64,000 nucleotides of DNA, from assembly GCF_039534915.1 (NCBI RefSeq), contig NZ_BAAAWE010000001.1, positions 2,418,001 to 2,482,000 of the forward strand, given 5' to 3'. The notes below the pieces were generated by a model. It ran no database searches and had not been told where the DNA came from. It was given only the letters and a program-made list of their open reading frames with translations. Below are positions 17,827 through 31,912 of the stretch, one piece after another (within the stretch, counting starts at the first letter, position 1; each line of letters starts with the position of its first letter). Both the position numbers and the translations under genes were made by a program. Source of the DNA: Streptomyces roseofulvus (lineage in GTDB: Bacteria > Actinomycetota > Actinomycetes > Streptomycetales > Streptomycetaceae).

Positions 17827-18003
17827 CGTGTCACCCGCCCGGAGGACGGGGCAGACCGCCTGTGGATGGTACGGACCGGACTGTCCACGGGCGGTCCCGG
17901 CGCCCTCGGCGCTCCCGGCGGGAGGGGACGGGCTTGTGGTGCCGAGTCGGGCCGGGGCGCTTACGGTCGGAGGAGAACCGCGCGACGGGAGGAGCCCGAC
18001 CCC

Positions 18004-18804
18004 ATGCCCGCGATACCCGCCACCTCCGTCGCCAATCTGCGGGACCTCGGCGGTCTCCCGCTGGGCGACGGGCGTTCCGTACGGTCCGGGCTCGTGCTGC
18101 GGTCGGCGCAGCTCGACCGGCTGGAGCCGGACGAGGAGGCCGTGGCCGGGCTCAAGATCCGCACCGTCGTCGACCTGCGGACCGAGGCGGAGCGGGTCGA
18201 CCGGCCCGACCGGCTGCCGGACGGGGCGCGGGCGGTCGTCGCGGACGTGCTCGCGGACCAGCTGGCGGCGAGCGGGCTGCCGCCGGCCGCGCGGCTCAAG
18301 ACGCTGCTCGGCGATCCGGCGCTCGCGGAGCGGCACCTCGGCGGCGGGCGGATCGTCGACGCGATGCGGGGCACCTACCGGGCCTTCGTCACCAGCGACT
18401 CGGCCCGCGCCTCCTACCGGGCCCTCCTCACCGAGCTGGCCACGCCCGGCGCGGGCCCGCTGCTCTTCCACTGCACGGCGGGCAAGGACCGGACGGGCTG
18501 GGCGGCGACGGTGGTGCTCGGCCTGCTCGGCGCGGACGAGGCGACCGTCCGGGAGGAGTACCTGGCGGTCAACCCGGCGGTGCGGCAGGCGTTCGCGCCC
18601 CTGATCGAGGGCTTCGTCACCCAGGGCGGCGACCCCGAGCTGGTCCTGGCGCTGATCGGCGTACGACCGGAGTACCTGGACGCCGCGCTGGAGGAGGTGG
18701 CGACCCGTCACGGCTCCCTGGAGGCCTACGTACGCGACGGCCTGGGCGTCCCCGACGACCTGACCGCCCTGCTCCGGGAACGCCTGACGGTGTACGCGGC
18801 GTAG
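18004..18804 (+). CDS. Tyrosine-protein phosphatase (PtpB/SIW14-like)
   Basis: A 266-residue phosphatase of the actinobacterial PtpB-like group. The P-loop HCTAGKDRTG at about residue 158 contains the catalytic Cys and Arg, and the Lys-Asp in it is typical of enzymes that accept phosphotyrosine and sometimes phosphoinositides. The start NLRDLGGLPLGDG and LVLRSAQLDRL are conserved family segments. GGGAGGAG lies upstream of ATG 18004. It stands alone between divergent and tandem genes; no kinase is near. It acts in the cytoplasm (no signal peptide), although related mycobacterial enzymes are secreted. Confidence 0.9.
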   Translation: MPAIPATSVANLRDLGGLPLGDGRSVRSGLVLRSAQLDRLEPDEEAVAGLKIRTVVDLRTEAERVDRPDRLPDGARAVVADVLADQLAASGLPPAARLKTLLGDPALAERHLGGGRIVDAMRGTYRAFVTSDSARASYRALLTELATPGAGPLLFHCTAGKDRTGWAATVVLGLLGADEATVREEYLAVNPAVRQAFAPLIEGFVTQGGDPELVLALIGVRPEYLDAALEEVATRHGSLEAYVRDGLGVPDDLTALLRERLTVYAA

Positions 18805-18913
18805 GAGCGCCGCCGTCGGCGGGCGGGCGCGTTCGGCGAGGGCTACGGCGGTTCGGCGGGGTTGGGGGCGGGGGCCGGGGTGACCATCGGAAGAATCGCT
18901 CGTTCTGCTGAAG

Positions 18914-20899
18914 GTGAGCACCCAGGATCTCGTTCCGTCGCCCGTGGGGCCCGTCGACGTCGAGCAGGCCGAGGCCGCCCTCGTCGAGCGCTATCCGCGT
19001 CTCGTACGCATCGCCTATCTGGTCCTGCCGCCGACGCTGGGGCGGAACCGGCGGGTGCTGACCGCGCACGCGCTCGTCCAGCGGGCGCTGCCTCGGCGGC
19101 GGGTGCCGGGGCCGGCCGTGCCCGGGGCCCGGCGGCCGGAGGACGCGGTGGACCCCGGGTACGCGTACGTGCGCGGCGAGGTGCTGCGGCAGGCGCTGGT
19201 GGCCGGGCTGCCGTTGCGGCGGTGGGCGCTGCCGCGCCGGGCGCAGTTGCCGCCGCTGCTGCCGCAGGTGTGGGGGCTGCGGCTGTTCCCGCGGGCCGGC
19301 GGGGCCGACGAACTGGCCCTGGACCAGCTGCTCTCCCGGCTCTCCGCGCCCGCCCGCGCCGCGTACGTGCTGCGCGGTCTGGAGCGCCAGGGGGACGCCG
19401 AGGTCCTCCGGGTCCTGGCCTCCGTGGGGGCCGGGGACCCCGAGTCGGCCCTCGCCGAGCTGGCCGCCCTGGAGGACGAACCGGAAGGCGGGCCGGAGGG
19501 CGGCCTGGAGGGCGAACCGGCGGACGAGCGCGGCGCCGGGCCTCGGCTCAGCGGGGCCTCGCTGCTCGAATCGGCGGAGTTCGATCCCTGCACCCTGCAG
19601 GCGCGGCCCGGGGACCTGCTCCGGCGCCGGCAGCACGGGCGGGCCGCGCTCGTGGGGGTGGTCGCGCTGCTGGTGTGCGGCGCGCTGCTCGGGCTGCCCG
19701 GCGACGGATGGGGCAGAAACGGTGCTGCTGCGCCCAGTTACGCCCGTAACCCCGCCGCCGAGGCCGCGCTCGATCCGGCGAAGGTGAAGCGGGTCCCGCC
19801 GGCCGTCTGGCCCGGGGCCGTACGCCGGGACTTCTCGGTGTGGCCCGCGCGCGGCGAACTCACCGGGGACACCGCGCTGTTGCGTCGGGCGCTCGCCGTG
19901 TGGGCGCGGCCCGGCGGGGCCGTGGAGTCGTCGGCGACACCGGGGACGCCGGTCGGGCCGCCGATGGGGCCGCCGCAACTCCTCTTCGCGGGGCGGGTGG
20001 ACGCGGCCCGGGTGGTGCTCTTCCACGACGGCCTGCGGATCGTGCGGTACGCCGAGCCGGTGGAGGGCAGCGCCGGCGCCGGGCTCGACTTCGCACGCGC
20101 CGATGCCGCCGAGGGGCCCGGCGCCGCCGCCGTCGTGGTGACGCGGGCGGCCGGGAACGTGCGCTACCTGACCGCGCCCTGGGTGACCGGTGCCTCCGTG
20201 CGGGACCTGCTGATGCCCGCCAAGGAGCCGTGGCGGCTCGGGCGGGACGCGCACGGGGTGACCGACGCCGTGCCGAGCCCCGCGCTCGCCGAGGAGTGTG
20301 CCCGGTGGAACACCCTGGAGCTGACGGACGATGCCGGCGGCCGGCTCCTCGGCGACCTCGGCGAACTGCTGCCCGCCCGGCTGCTGTGGGGCACCCCCGA
20401 CGCGCCCGTGGACGCGACCGGCCGGGAGGCGCGGGCGGCCTGGGCGCGGACGGCGTGCCAGCTGACGACGGTCGTCGGGCAGGGCGTCCGGTCGGTGCAG
20501 GCGTGGCGGTTCGCCCGGCAGACGCTGCCGGAGGGCGCGGGGCGGGCGACGTGGGTGTGCACCCGGGCGGAGACCTGGCGGGGCACCGGCAGCCGGGTGC
20601 TGGCGCAGTTCCTGCCGCCGGACCGGAAGGCGCCGGCCGCGCTCGCCTCCCGCGCGCAGGACGCCCCGGCGTGCGGGCCGCGGGAGCCCAGGGTGCTGGC
20701 CGGCGCGCTGTGGCAGGCGCCGGGCGGCGGCTGGTACGTGCTGGCGGCGGGCGGCCCGGACGTGGCCTCGGTCGAGGTGAAGGGCGGGGTCACCGCGCGT
20801 GCGGAGGGGGCGGTGCTCGCGGCGAAGGCGGGGGCGGGGGTGCGGGCGGAGGTGTCGGCGACGCTGGAGGACGGGCGGCGGATGCCGGCGTTGCGGTGA
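18914..20899 (+). CDS. Large single-pass membrane protein with sigma-like N-terminus
   Basis: A 661-residue protein. The first 180 residues resemble an ECF sigma factor in layout: a region-2-like start (AALVERYPRLVRIAYLVLP) and, near 140-165, RLSAPARAAYVLRGLERQ, which looks like the start of region 4; the conserved promoter-contact residues are not convincing. A Pro/Glu-rich linker follows, then one membrane helix near 245-262 (ALVGVVALLVCGALLGL). The remaining 400 residues should be outside the cell and contain tryptophan and cysteine residues but no known enzyme motif. Such sigma-like membrane proteins recur in Streptomyces but are uncharacterised. The GTG start at 18914 is the only reasonable one. 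It might be a membrane-tethered regulator; that is inference. Confidence 0.65.
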   Translation: MSTQDLVPSPVGPVDVEQAEAALVERYPRLVRIAYLVLPPTLGRNRRVLTAHALVQRALPRRRVPGPAVPGARRPEDAVDPGYAYVRGEVLRQALVAGLPLRRWALPRRAQLPPLLPQVWGLRLFPRAGGADELALDQLLSRLSAPARAAYVLRGLERQGDAEVLRVLASVGAGDPESALAELAALEDEPEGGPEGGLEGEPADERGAGPRLSGASLLESAEFDPCTLQARPGDLLRRRQHGRAALVGVVALLVCGALLGLPGDGWGRNGAAAPSYARNPAAEAALDPAKVKRVPPAVWPGAVRRDFSVWPARGELTGDTALLRRALAVWARPGGAVESSATPGTPVGPPMGPPQLLFAGRVDAARVVLFHDGLRIVRYAEPVEGSAGAGLDFARADAAEGPGAAAVVVTRAAGNVRYLTAPWVTGASVRDLLMPAKEPWRLGRDAHGVTDAVPSPALAEECARWNTLELTDDAGGRLLGDLGELLPARLLWGTPDAPVDATGREARAAWARTACQLTTVVGQGVRSVQAWRFARQTLPEGAGRATWVCTRAETWRGTGSRVLAQFLPPDRKAPAALASRAQDAPACGPREPRVLAGALWQAPGGGWYVLAAGGPDVASVEVKGGVTARAEGAVLAAKAGAGVRAEVSATLEDGRRMPALR

Positions 20900-21091
20900 C
20901 CGGTGCCGTTTGCGGGGCGTTCGGTCGCTGCGCCCGGACGTGCGGCGGTGGCGCGGCGTACCGCGGGTGCGGGTTCAGGCGCGGAAGCCTGGACGCGGCC
21001 CTGCGGGGCGCCTGCCCGCACGGGGGCGGAGGGCCGAAAAAGGCCGTGCACGGCACTGTTCCCGCTGCTTACTCCTCAGTACATTGACGGC

Positions 21092-21976
21092 ATGTCTAAT
21101 ACGCAGCCTGCACCGGTGGCGTCCGAACACGTGGAGCTCAAGGCCCGCAAGGTCGCCTTCGACTGGCAGGAGACCCCGCTCCACTGGGTTCCCGGCGATC
21201 CCTTCACCACGCACACGATCAACGTGCTGCACCTGCTGCTCCCGGCCGGTGAGCGGTGGTTCGTGCACGTCTACCAGCAGGCGCTGCCGTACATCACCGA
21301 CGACCGGCTGCGCGAGGACGTCATCGGTTTCATCGGCCAGGAGGCCGTGCACTCGCAGGCGCACGACGACGTGCTGCCGCACCTGCGGAAGCAGGGGCTC
21401 GACCCGACGCCGTACACGGCGCAGGTCGACTGGTTCTTCGAGAAGCTGCTCGGCGACCGGACGCTGCCGCCGGGACGGGCCCGCCGCTGGTGGCTCATGG
21501 AGCGGGTCGCGCTGATCGCCGCGATCGAGCACTACACCGCCTTCCTCGGCGACTGGGTGCTCAACGCCGACGAGCTGGACCGGCGCGGCGCCGACCCGAT
21601 GATGATGGATCTGCTGCGCTGGCACGGCGCCGAGGAGGTGGAGCACCGGGCCGTGGCGTTCGAGCTGTTCATGCATCTCGACGGGGGCTACCGGCGGCGC
21701 GCCCGCACCTGGGCGCTCGCCTTCTCCGCGCTGGTCTTCCTCTGGCAGCGCGGGGTCCGCTTCTTCCTGGAGAACGACCCCACCCTGCTCGACCCCAAGG
21801 CGTCCTGGGCGGACTTCTACCGCAGGGGCCGCGAGGGCGTGCTGCCGTCCACCCCGGCGATGCTGCGCTCGATACCCCGCTATCTGAGCCGCGCCTACCA
21901 CCCCTCCCAGGAGGGCGACACCGCGCAGGCCGTGGCCTACCTCGCCGCCTCCCCCGGCGCCAACGGAGGCCGCTGA
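21092..21976 (+). CDS. Metal-dependent hydrolase family protein (PF10118)
   Basis: A 294-residue protein of the family annotated as predicted metal-dependent hydrolases, which has a helical, ferritin-like look. Candidate metal ligands are in GQEAVHSQAHDD near residue 87, AAIEHYTAF near 147 and GAEEVEHRAVAFE near 182. It ends in TGATG, sharing the A with the start of a ferredoxin reductase gene, so the two are coupled. With a reductase partner, an oxygen-dependent diiron enzyme acting on fatty acids or steroids is a better guess than a hydrolase. No ribosome-binding site precedes the ATG; TACATT at 21080-21085 would give a leaderless transcript. Confidence 0.8.
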   Translation: MSNTQPAPVASEHVELKARKVAFDWQETPLHWVPGDPFTTHTINVLHLLLPAGERWFVHVYQQALPYITDDRLREDVIGFIGQEAVHSQAHDDVLPHLRKQGLDPTPYTAQVDWFFEKLLGDRTLPPGRARRWWLMERVALIAAIEHYTAFLGDWVLNADELDRRGADPMMMDLLRWHGAEEVEHRAVAFELFMHLDGGYRRRARTWALAFSALVFLWQRGVRFFLENDPTLLDPKASWADFYRRGREGVLPSTPAMLRSIPRYLSRAYHPSQEGDTAQAVAYLAASPGANGGR

Positions 21977-23037
21977 TGCCCCGGTTCACCACCGTCGCGC
22001 TCGCCGCCGGCGCCGCGCTCCTCGTCCGCCGGGCGGTCCGCTCCCGCATGACGAGCGCGCCGCTCTGGCCGCTGCCCTCCCTGGAGACGCCGGTCTCCGG
22101 GTACGGGCGCGGGGCGACCGTCCCGCGCCGGGTGCTCGTCACCGGCCGGGCCGTCCCCGCCGCGGGCGTCGTCGAACTGCGCCTGGAGGGCGAGCGGCTG
22201 CCGTCCTGGGAGCCGGGCGCCCACCTCGACCTCGTCCTCCCCTCGGGGCAGATCCGGCAGTACTCGCTCTGCGGCGATCCGGCGCAGCCGGACGTCTACC
22301 GGATCGCGGCCCGGCTCATCGCGGAGGAGCAGGGCGGCCGGGGCGGCTCCCGCGAGGTGCACGAACAGCTCCACGAGGGCGTCGAGATCGAGGTCCGGGG
22401 TCCCCGGAACCGCTTCCCGCTGGTCTCCTCCCCCGCGTACGTCTTCGTCGCCGGCGGCATCGGGATCACCCCGGTCCTGCCGATGGTGCGGGCCGCGGAG
22501 GCGGCGGGCGCGGACTGGCGGCTGGTCTACTGCGGCCGGACCCGCGCCTCGATGCCGTACCTGGCCCATCTGGTCCGGATCGGCGGGGACCGCGTGACCG
22601 TGGTGGCGGAGGACGAGGACGGGTATCCGGACCTGTCCTTCCTGGCGCAGGTGCCGGCCGAGGCGCAGGTCTACTGCTGCGGACCCGACGGGCTGATGGA
22701 CGCCGTCGCCGCCGCGATGCCGGAGGGCCGGGCGCCGCGCCTGGAGCGCTTCTCGGCGGTCGCGCCCGCCGACGGCACCCCCTTCGAGGTCGAACTCCGG
22801 CGCTCCGGGCGGACGGTGGCAGTCGCCGCCGACCAGTCGGTGCTCGCGGCGGTACGGGAGGAGGTGCCGGGCCTCATGTACTCCTGCACGCAGGGCTTCT
22901 GCGGCACCTGCCGGCAGACCGTCCTGGACGGGGAGGTCGACCACCGGGACGAGCTCCTCACCGACGCGGAGCGGGCGGACTCGATGCTGATCTGCGTCTC
23001 GCGCTGTGCCGGGAAGAAGCTCGTCCTGGACCTCTGA
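21976..23037 (+). CDS. Ferredoxin-NAD(P)H reductase with C-terminal 2Fe-2S domain
   Basis: A 353-residue flavin reductase: an N-terminal hydrophobic helix (TTVALAAGAALLVRRAV), an FAD-binding barrel with QYSLCGDP, a NAD(P)-binding fold with VAGGIGITPVLPM, and a plant-type ferredoxin domain with cysteines in SCTQGFCGTC plus CVSRC for one 2Fe-2S cluster. This layout matches class IA/VanB-like oxygenase reductases. Coupled to the preceding PF10118 protein by TGATG overlap, with GGAGG at 21965-21969. It most likely passes electrons from NAD(P)H to that partner at the membrane. Confidence 0.92.
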   Translation: MPRFTTVALAAGAALLVRRAVRSRMTSAPLWPLPSLETPVSGYGRGATVPRRVLVTGRAVPAAGVVELRLEGERLPSWEPGAHLDLVLPSGQIRQYSLCGDPAQPDVYRIAARLIAEEQGGRGGSREVHEQLHEGVEIEVRGPRNRFPLVSSPAYVFVAGGIGITPVLPMVRAAEAAGADWRLVYCGRTRASMPYLAHLVRIGGDRVTVVAEDEDGYPDLSFLAQVPAEAQVYCCGPDGLMDAVAAAMPEGRAPRLERFSAVAPADGTPFEVELRRSGRTVAVAADQSVLAAVREEVPGLMYSCTQGFCGTCRQTVLDGEVDHRDELLTDAERADSMLICVSRCAGKKLVLDL

Positions 23038-23040
23038 ACG

Positions 23041-23517
23041 TCAGGGCAGGATCAGCCAGTCGAAGGCGAGGGCGGCCGCGAGGCCGCTCACCAGGAGCCA
23101 GGTGCCGAGCCGGGTGCGGCCGTTGCGGGAGAGCTCGATGACGATGCCGCAGAGGATCATCGCGAGTCCGTAGACGCCGACGACCAGCACGGAGGTCCGG
23201 CTGGCGAGGCGGATCACCAGGACCACGCCCATCACCACGAGCAGGACCGAGGCGGCCGCCACGCGCAGCCGCCTCGCCTGCGTGGGCGTCATGCCGTCGG
23301 CGGGGTCCGCGGCCTCCTCGCCCTCGTCGTCCTCGTCGCTCTCGCCCTCGGCCTCGTCGATGTCCTCGTCGATGTCCTCGTCGGCGGCGTGGTCGTCGCC
23401 CTCGTCGACGTCCTCGGCCTCGTCCTCGGCCGGGTCCTCCGTCGCCTCGTCGAGTTCGTCGGGCTCGTCGGTCACGGGGCTCTCGGCGGCCGGCGTGGAC
23501 TGGTCGGAAGCGCTCAT
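23041..23517 (-). CDS. Acidic two- or three-helix membrane protein
   Basis: A 158-residue protein. Residues 17-75 are almost wholly Asp/Glu with repeated EDIDEDIDEAEGESDEDD-type segments; residues about 85-155 form three hydrophobic helices (ASVLLVVMGVVLVI, VLVVGVYGLAMILCGIVIE, TWLLVSGLAAALAFDWL). No known domain. The ATG at 23517 lacks a ribosome-binding site. It is divergent from the TetR gene with 37 bp between the starts, so the two promoters overlap and TetR control is possible. Confidence 0.7.
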   Translation of the reverse strand: MSASDQSTPAAESPVTDEPDELDEATEDPAEDEAEDVDEGDDHAADEDIDEDIDEAEGESDEDDEGEEAADPADGMTPTQARRLRVAAASVLLVVMGVVLVIRLASRTSVLVVGVYGLAMILCGIVIELSRNGRTRLGTWLLVSGLAAALAFDWLILP

Positions 23518-23554
23518 GAACGAGGAGCGTAACGGACCCCGATAGGCTGTTCGT

Positions 23555-24274
23555 ATGACGACCGGTGTGCGGCGCAGGATGGGCGTCGAGGAGCGCAAGC
23601 AGCAGCTGATCGGGGTGGCCCTCGAACTCTTCAGCAGCCGCTCCCCCGACGAGGTGTCCATCGACGAGATCGCCGCCGCCGCGGGCATCTCCCGGCCGCT
23701 GGTCTACCACTACTTCCCCGGCAAGCAGAGCCTGTACGAGGCGGCGCTGCGGCGCGCGGCCGACGAGCTCGCGGCCCGTTTCCTGGAGCCGCCGCAGGGC
23801 CCGCTGGGGGCGCGGCTGCTGCGGGTGATGGGCCGGTTCTTCGACTTCGTCGACGACCACGGGCCGGGTTTCGCGGCGCTGATGCGGGGTGGTCCCGCGG
23901 TGGGTTCGTCGACGACCAACGCGATGATCGACGAGGTGCGGCAGGCGGCCTACGAGCAGATCGTCGCCCATCTCGGGGTGGCGGAGCCGTCGCCGCGACT
24001 CGAACTGGTCGTGCGGTCCTGGGTGTCGCTGGCGGAGTCGACGGCGCTGCTGTGGCTGGACGGGCGGCGGGTGCCGCGCGCGGAGCTGGAGCAGAAGCTG
24101 GTGCACGACTTCGCGGCGCTCACGGCGGTGAGCGCGGTCTACGACGAGCAGGCGGCGCGGGTGCTGACCGCGATCCTGGCGGAGGAGTCGGCGGACGGAC
24201 CGTTCGCGGAGCTGGTGGGCCGGCTGCTCGCACTGGCGCCGGCCCCGGGCGTGCCGGCTCAGCCCGCGCGGTAG
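23555..24274 (+). CDS. TetR/AcrR family transcriptional regulator
   Basis: A 239-residue TetR-type repressor. The N-terminal helix-turn-helix is clear (EERKQQLIGVALELFSSR, then IDEIAAAAGISRPLVYHYFP and GKQSLYEAAL). The C-terminal ligand domain is generic. TAGGCT at 23543-23548 is 6 bases before the ATG, which suggests leaderless transcription. The most likely targets are itself and the divergent acidic membrane protein. The last 16 bp overlap the convergent tautomerase gene. Confidence 0.9.
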   Translation: MTTGVRRRMGVEERKQQLIGVALELFSSRSPDEVSIDEIAAAAGISRPLVYHYFPGKQSLYEAALRRAADELAARFLEPPQGPLGARLLRVMGRFFDFVDDHGPGFAALMRGGPAVGSSTTNAMIDEVRQAAYEQIVAHLGVAEPSPRLELVVRSWVSLAESTALLWLDGRRVPRAELEQKLVHDFAALTAVSAVYDEQAARVLTAILAEESADGPFAELVGRLLALAPAPGVPAQPAR

Positions 24275-24591
24275 GACGCGTCGAGGTCGCGGATCTCGAC
24301 CGAGAGGCGCACCCGGTCGGTGGTCTTGAGGTGACGGGACAGCAGGGGCAGCGCGGCCTTCGAGAGGCGGAGCTTGGTCTCGTCGTACTGGCCCCAGGGC
24401 AGGGCGATGTGGGCGTGCACCACGGCCCGCTCGACGGCGCCGTCGCCGACGACGGTCTCCTCGACCTCCCGGAAGCGGGTCGCGCAGGCGGCGAGCGGGG
24501 CGCCGGTGACCTCCGCCACGAGCGCGTGCAGGGCGAGCGCGAGGCCGCGCCGGTCCAGCGGCGCGGAGTAGTCGACGGTGATCTGCGGCAT
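24259..24591 (-). CDS. 5-carboxymethyl-2-hydroxymuconate isomerase-like tautomerase
   Basis: A 110-residue protein of the CHMI (HpaF) branch of the tautomerase superfamily, which isomerises a homoprotocatechuate degradation intermediate. The protein starts MPQITVDYS, placing Pro next to Met so that the amino-terminal proline can act as catalytic base after Met removal. LALHALVAEVTG and HAHIALPWG are further family segments. AGGAGA at 24599-24604 precedes the ATG. No other aromatic degradation genes are present, so the substrate may differ. Confidence 0.75.
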   Translation of the reverse strand: MPQITVDYSAPLDRRGLALALHALVAEVTGAPLAACATRFREVEETVVGDGAVERAVVHAHIALPWGQYDETKLRLSKAALPLLSRHLKTTDRVRLSVEIRDLDASYRAG

Positions 24592-24639
24592 GACGGTTTC
24601 TCCTGGTGGTGCGGGATGTCGGGCCACAGCTTTACGGCG

Positions 24640-24674
24640 CGGGCCCCGGCCGCACAAGGGGCGGCCGGGGCCCG
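24640..24674. terminator. Terminator after the amylase-pullulanase gene
   Basis: CGGGCCCCGGCCGC (24640-24653) pairs exactly with GCGGCCGGGGCCCG (24661-24674) around a 7-nt loop. It begins 18 bp past the stop of the large glucanase gene on the minus strand. Confidence 0.85.
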
Positions 24675-24691
24675 TGTTCCGGGGAGGGGCG

Positions 24692-29986
<5,295 letters not shown>

Positions 29987-30016
29987 GAGGGTGCTCCCTG
30001 GAGGTACGGGAAGAGG

Positions 30017-30040
30017 GGGCCGCCCCGGTCGGGGCGGCCC
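30017..30040 (-). terminator. Terminator after the alpha-amylase gene
   Basis: GGGCCGCCCC (30017-30026) pairs with GGGGCGGCCC (30031-30040) around a 4-nt loop in the 70-bp gap between the two glucanase genes. It would limit read-through into the pullulanase gene. Confidence 0.75.
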
Positions 30041-30056
30041 TGCGGAGGGAGGGTGC

Positions 30057-31772
30057 TCAGCTGCGGAAGGTGTCGTTCAGGACGACCTGGCCGGAGGCGG
30101 GGACGGTCGCGGTGCGGTTGGCGCCGGACTCCCAGGTGACGTTCCCGGCGGCGTCCTTGCGGAGGTACTTGTACTCGAAGGCCGTTCCGGCGGGCAGGTT
30201 CACGGCCAGCTTCCACACGGGGTAGGCGGCCGGGTCGAGCTTGAGGGCGGAGGCGGGGGCCCAGTTGCCGAGTTCGGCGCGGTTGCCGACGACGTAGATG
30301 TTCTGGCCGACCACGGTGGTGGCGGTGACGTTGAAGGAGGCGCCGGTGGTGGCGGGGGCCGTGGTCGGCGGGGTGGTGGGGGTGGTTCCGCCGCCGCAGC
30401 CCGTGGCCCCGGTGTGCAGGGCGAGGGCGGTGTTGGCACCGAGGGTGGCGGTGAACTGGCCGGCGGCGTTGACCGTCACGGGGGTGTTCGACTGCACGTC
30501 GCAGTAGGTGCCGGCCGGGAGGGAGGTCTGGAAGGTGCGGGAGAGGGCGGACGACTCGTGGTTGATGACCACGTACGCCTTGCCGCCGCGGCCGAACGCG
30601 ATCGCGTTGTTGCCGTTGTCCCACCAGTGGGAGACGGCCTCGCCGCGGGCGGTGTTGCGGAAGGCGACCATGGAGGAGATCTCGCGCCAGGCGTGCTGGC
30701 ACTTCCAGCCGTCGGTGTAGCAGGCGTTCACCTGGCCGCCGTTCGGCGGGCCGGCGTCCTTGTCGGTCCACTCGTAGCCGGAGTGGACGTCCGGGGAGCC
30801 GTAGGGCCAGGCGAGCATGAAGACGGAGGCGAGGGTGTAGTTCGCGCCGTCCTTGTAGTTCAGGGTGTCGCCGCCGCGCTCGGTGTCGTGGTTGTCGACG
30901 AAGACGCCGGACTGGCCGGAGGGCATGTACCCCCATGCCTCGCCGAAGTTCTTGAGGTAGGCGAGCTTCTCGTTCTGGAGGACCCGCTTGAGGTCGCGGG
31001 CGTAGCGGAACTCCTGGACGTCGCCGCTGCCGAGGTACTCGCTCGGGGAGACGGCCTCGCCGGCGCCGTGGATGGCCTCCAGCTTCCAGTAGGCGTTCGG
31101 GTTGGTCAGCTTGGCCTTGATGGCGGCGAGGTCGGCGGCCGGCATGTGCTTGGCGGCGTCGACGCGGAAGCCGTCGACGCCCAGCGAGAGGAGGTCGTTG
31201 AGGTAGCCGGCGATCTTCCCGCGGACGTACTCCTCGCCGGTGTCGAGGTCGGGGAGCTGGACCAGTTCGCAGTTCTGGACGTTCGCCCGGTCCTGGTAGT
31301 TGGAGATCGCGGACCGGCAGTCGTCCATGTCGGCGCCGGAGTAGAGGCCCGGGTAGTCGTACTTGGAGAACGGGGTCCCGCCCGTTCCCGTGCCGGAGCC
31401 GTTCGCCATGTGGTTGATGACGGAGTCCGCGACGACCTTCACACCGGCCGCGTGGCAGGTGTCGATCATGTTCTTGAAGGCGGTGCGGTCCCCGAGCCGG
31501 CCGGCGATCTTGTAGCTGACGGGCTGGTACGAGGTCCACCACTGCGCGCCCTGGAGGTGCTCCTGGGGCGGGGAGACCTGTACGTAGCCGTAGCCGGCGG
31601 GGCCGAGGCGGTCGGTGCACTCGCGGGCCACGGAGGCGAACTTCCACTCGAACATCACCGCGGTGACGTCCTTGGTCCCCGGCGGGGTGGCCTGCGCCGG
31701 GGCGTTCACCGTGACGGCCGCAGCGGCTCCCGCCACGAGGGCGAGTGCAGCGGCCACGGTCTTTCTTGCCAT
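30057..31772 (-). CDS. Secreted alpha-amylase with C-terminal CBM20
   Basis: A 571-residue exported endo-amylase. Signal peptide about 1-28 (ending APAQA), GH13 domain to about 385 with D205 ([11 protein letters not shown]), E232 ([10 protein letters not shown]) and D296 (VDNHDTERG), an all-beta C domain, a Thr/Pro linker near 455-470, and a CBM20 starch-binding domain to the end ([35 protein letters not shown]). This is the classic Streptomyces alpha-amylase layout. AGGAGGAA precedes ATG 31772. Upstream, a strong promoter and an inverted repeat related to the malE operator suggest repression by MalR or the neighbouring LacI protein and induction by maltodextrins. Confidence 0.98.
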   Translation of the reverse strand: MARKTVAAALALVAGAAAAVTVNAPAQATPPGTKDVTAVMFEWKFASVARECTDRLGPAGYGYVQVSPPQEHLQGAQWWTSYQPVSYKIAGRLGDRTAFKNMIDTCHAAGVKVVADSVINHMANGSGTGTGGTPFSKYDYPGLYSGADMDDCRSAISNYQDRANVQNCELVQLPDLDTGEEYVRGKIAGYLNDLLSLGVDGFRVDAAKHMPAADLAAIKAKLTNPNAYWKLEAIHGAGEAVSPSEYLGSGDVQEFRYARDLKRVLQNEKLAYLKNFGEAWGYMPSGQSGVFVDNHDTERGGDTLNYKDGANYTLASVFMLAWPYGSPDVHSGYEWTDKDAGPPNGGQVNACYTDGWKCQHAWREISSMVAFRNTARGEAVSHWWDNGNNAIAFGRGGKAYVVINHESSALSRTFQTSLPAGTYCDVQSNTPVTVNAAGQFTATLGANTALALHTGATGCGGGTTPTTPPTTAPATTGASFNVTATTVVGQNIYVVGNRAELGNWAPASALKLDPAAYPVWKLAVNLPAGTAFEYKYLRKDAAGNVTWESGANRTATVPASGQVVLNDTFRS

Positions 31773-31820
31773 GCTTCCTCCTGGACGACGTCCCTGTCGT
31801 GTCGAGAGCTGTTCGCAAGA

Positions 31821-31843
31821 AGTTGCCGAAATTCTCAGCAACT
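31821..31843 (-). promoter_or_regulatory. Probable MalR/LacI operator of the alpha-amylase gene
   Basis: AGTTGC (31821-31826) and GCAACT (31838-31843) flank 11 bases that include GAAATTCT. The malE upstream site has the same 6-11-6 form (CCTTGC/GCAAGG) with GAAATTTCT in its centre. It lies just downstream of the predicted transcription start, where a repressor would block elongation or initiation. Confidence 0.65.
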
Positions 31844-31856
31844 GTTTTCAGCCGCG

Positions 31857-31885
31857 ACCGTAGGGGCGTACAGGCGTGCGGTCAA
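31857..31885 (-). promoter_or_regulatory. Promoter of the alpha-amylase gene
   Basis: On the minus strand, TTGACC (31885-31880) and TACGGT (31862-31857) are 17 bp apart, a near-consensus vegetative Streptomyces promoter. The start site would fall near 31850, about 80 bases before the start codon and next to the operator. Confidence 0.75.
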
Positions 31886-31912
31886 TACTTCGCGCACGCC
31901 CATCGCAAGGGA

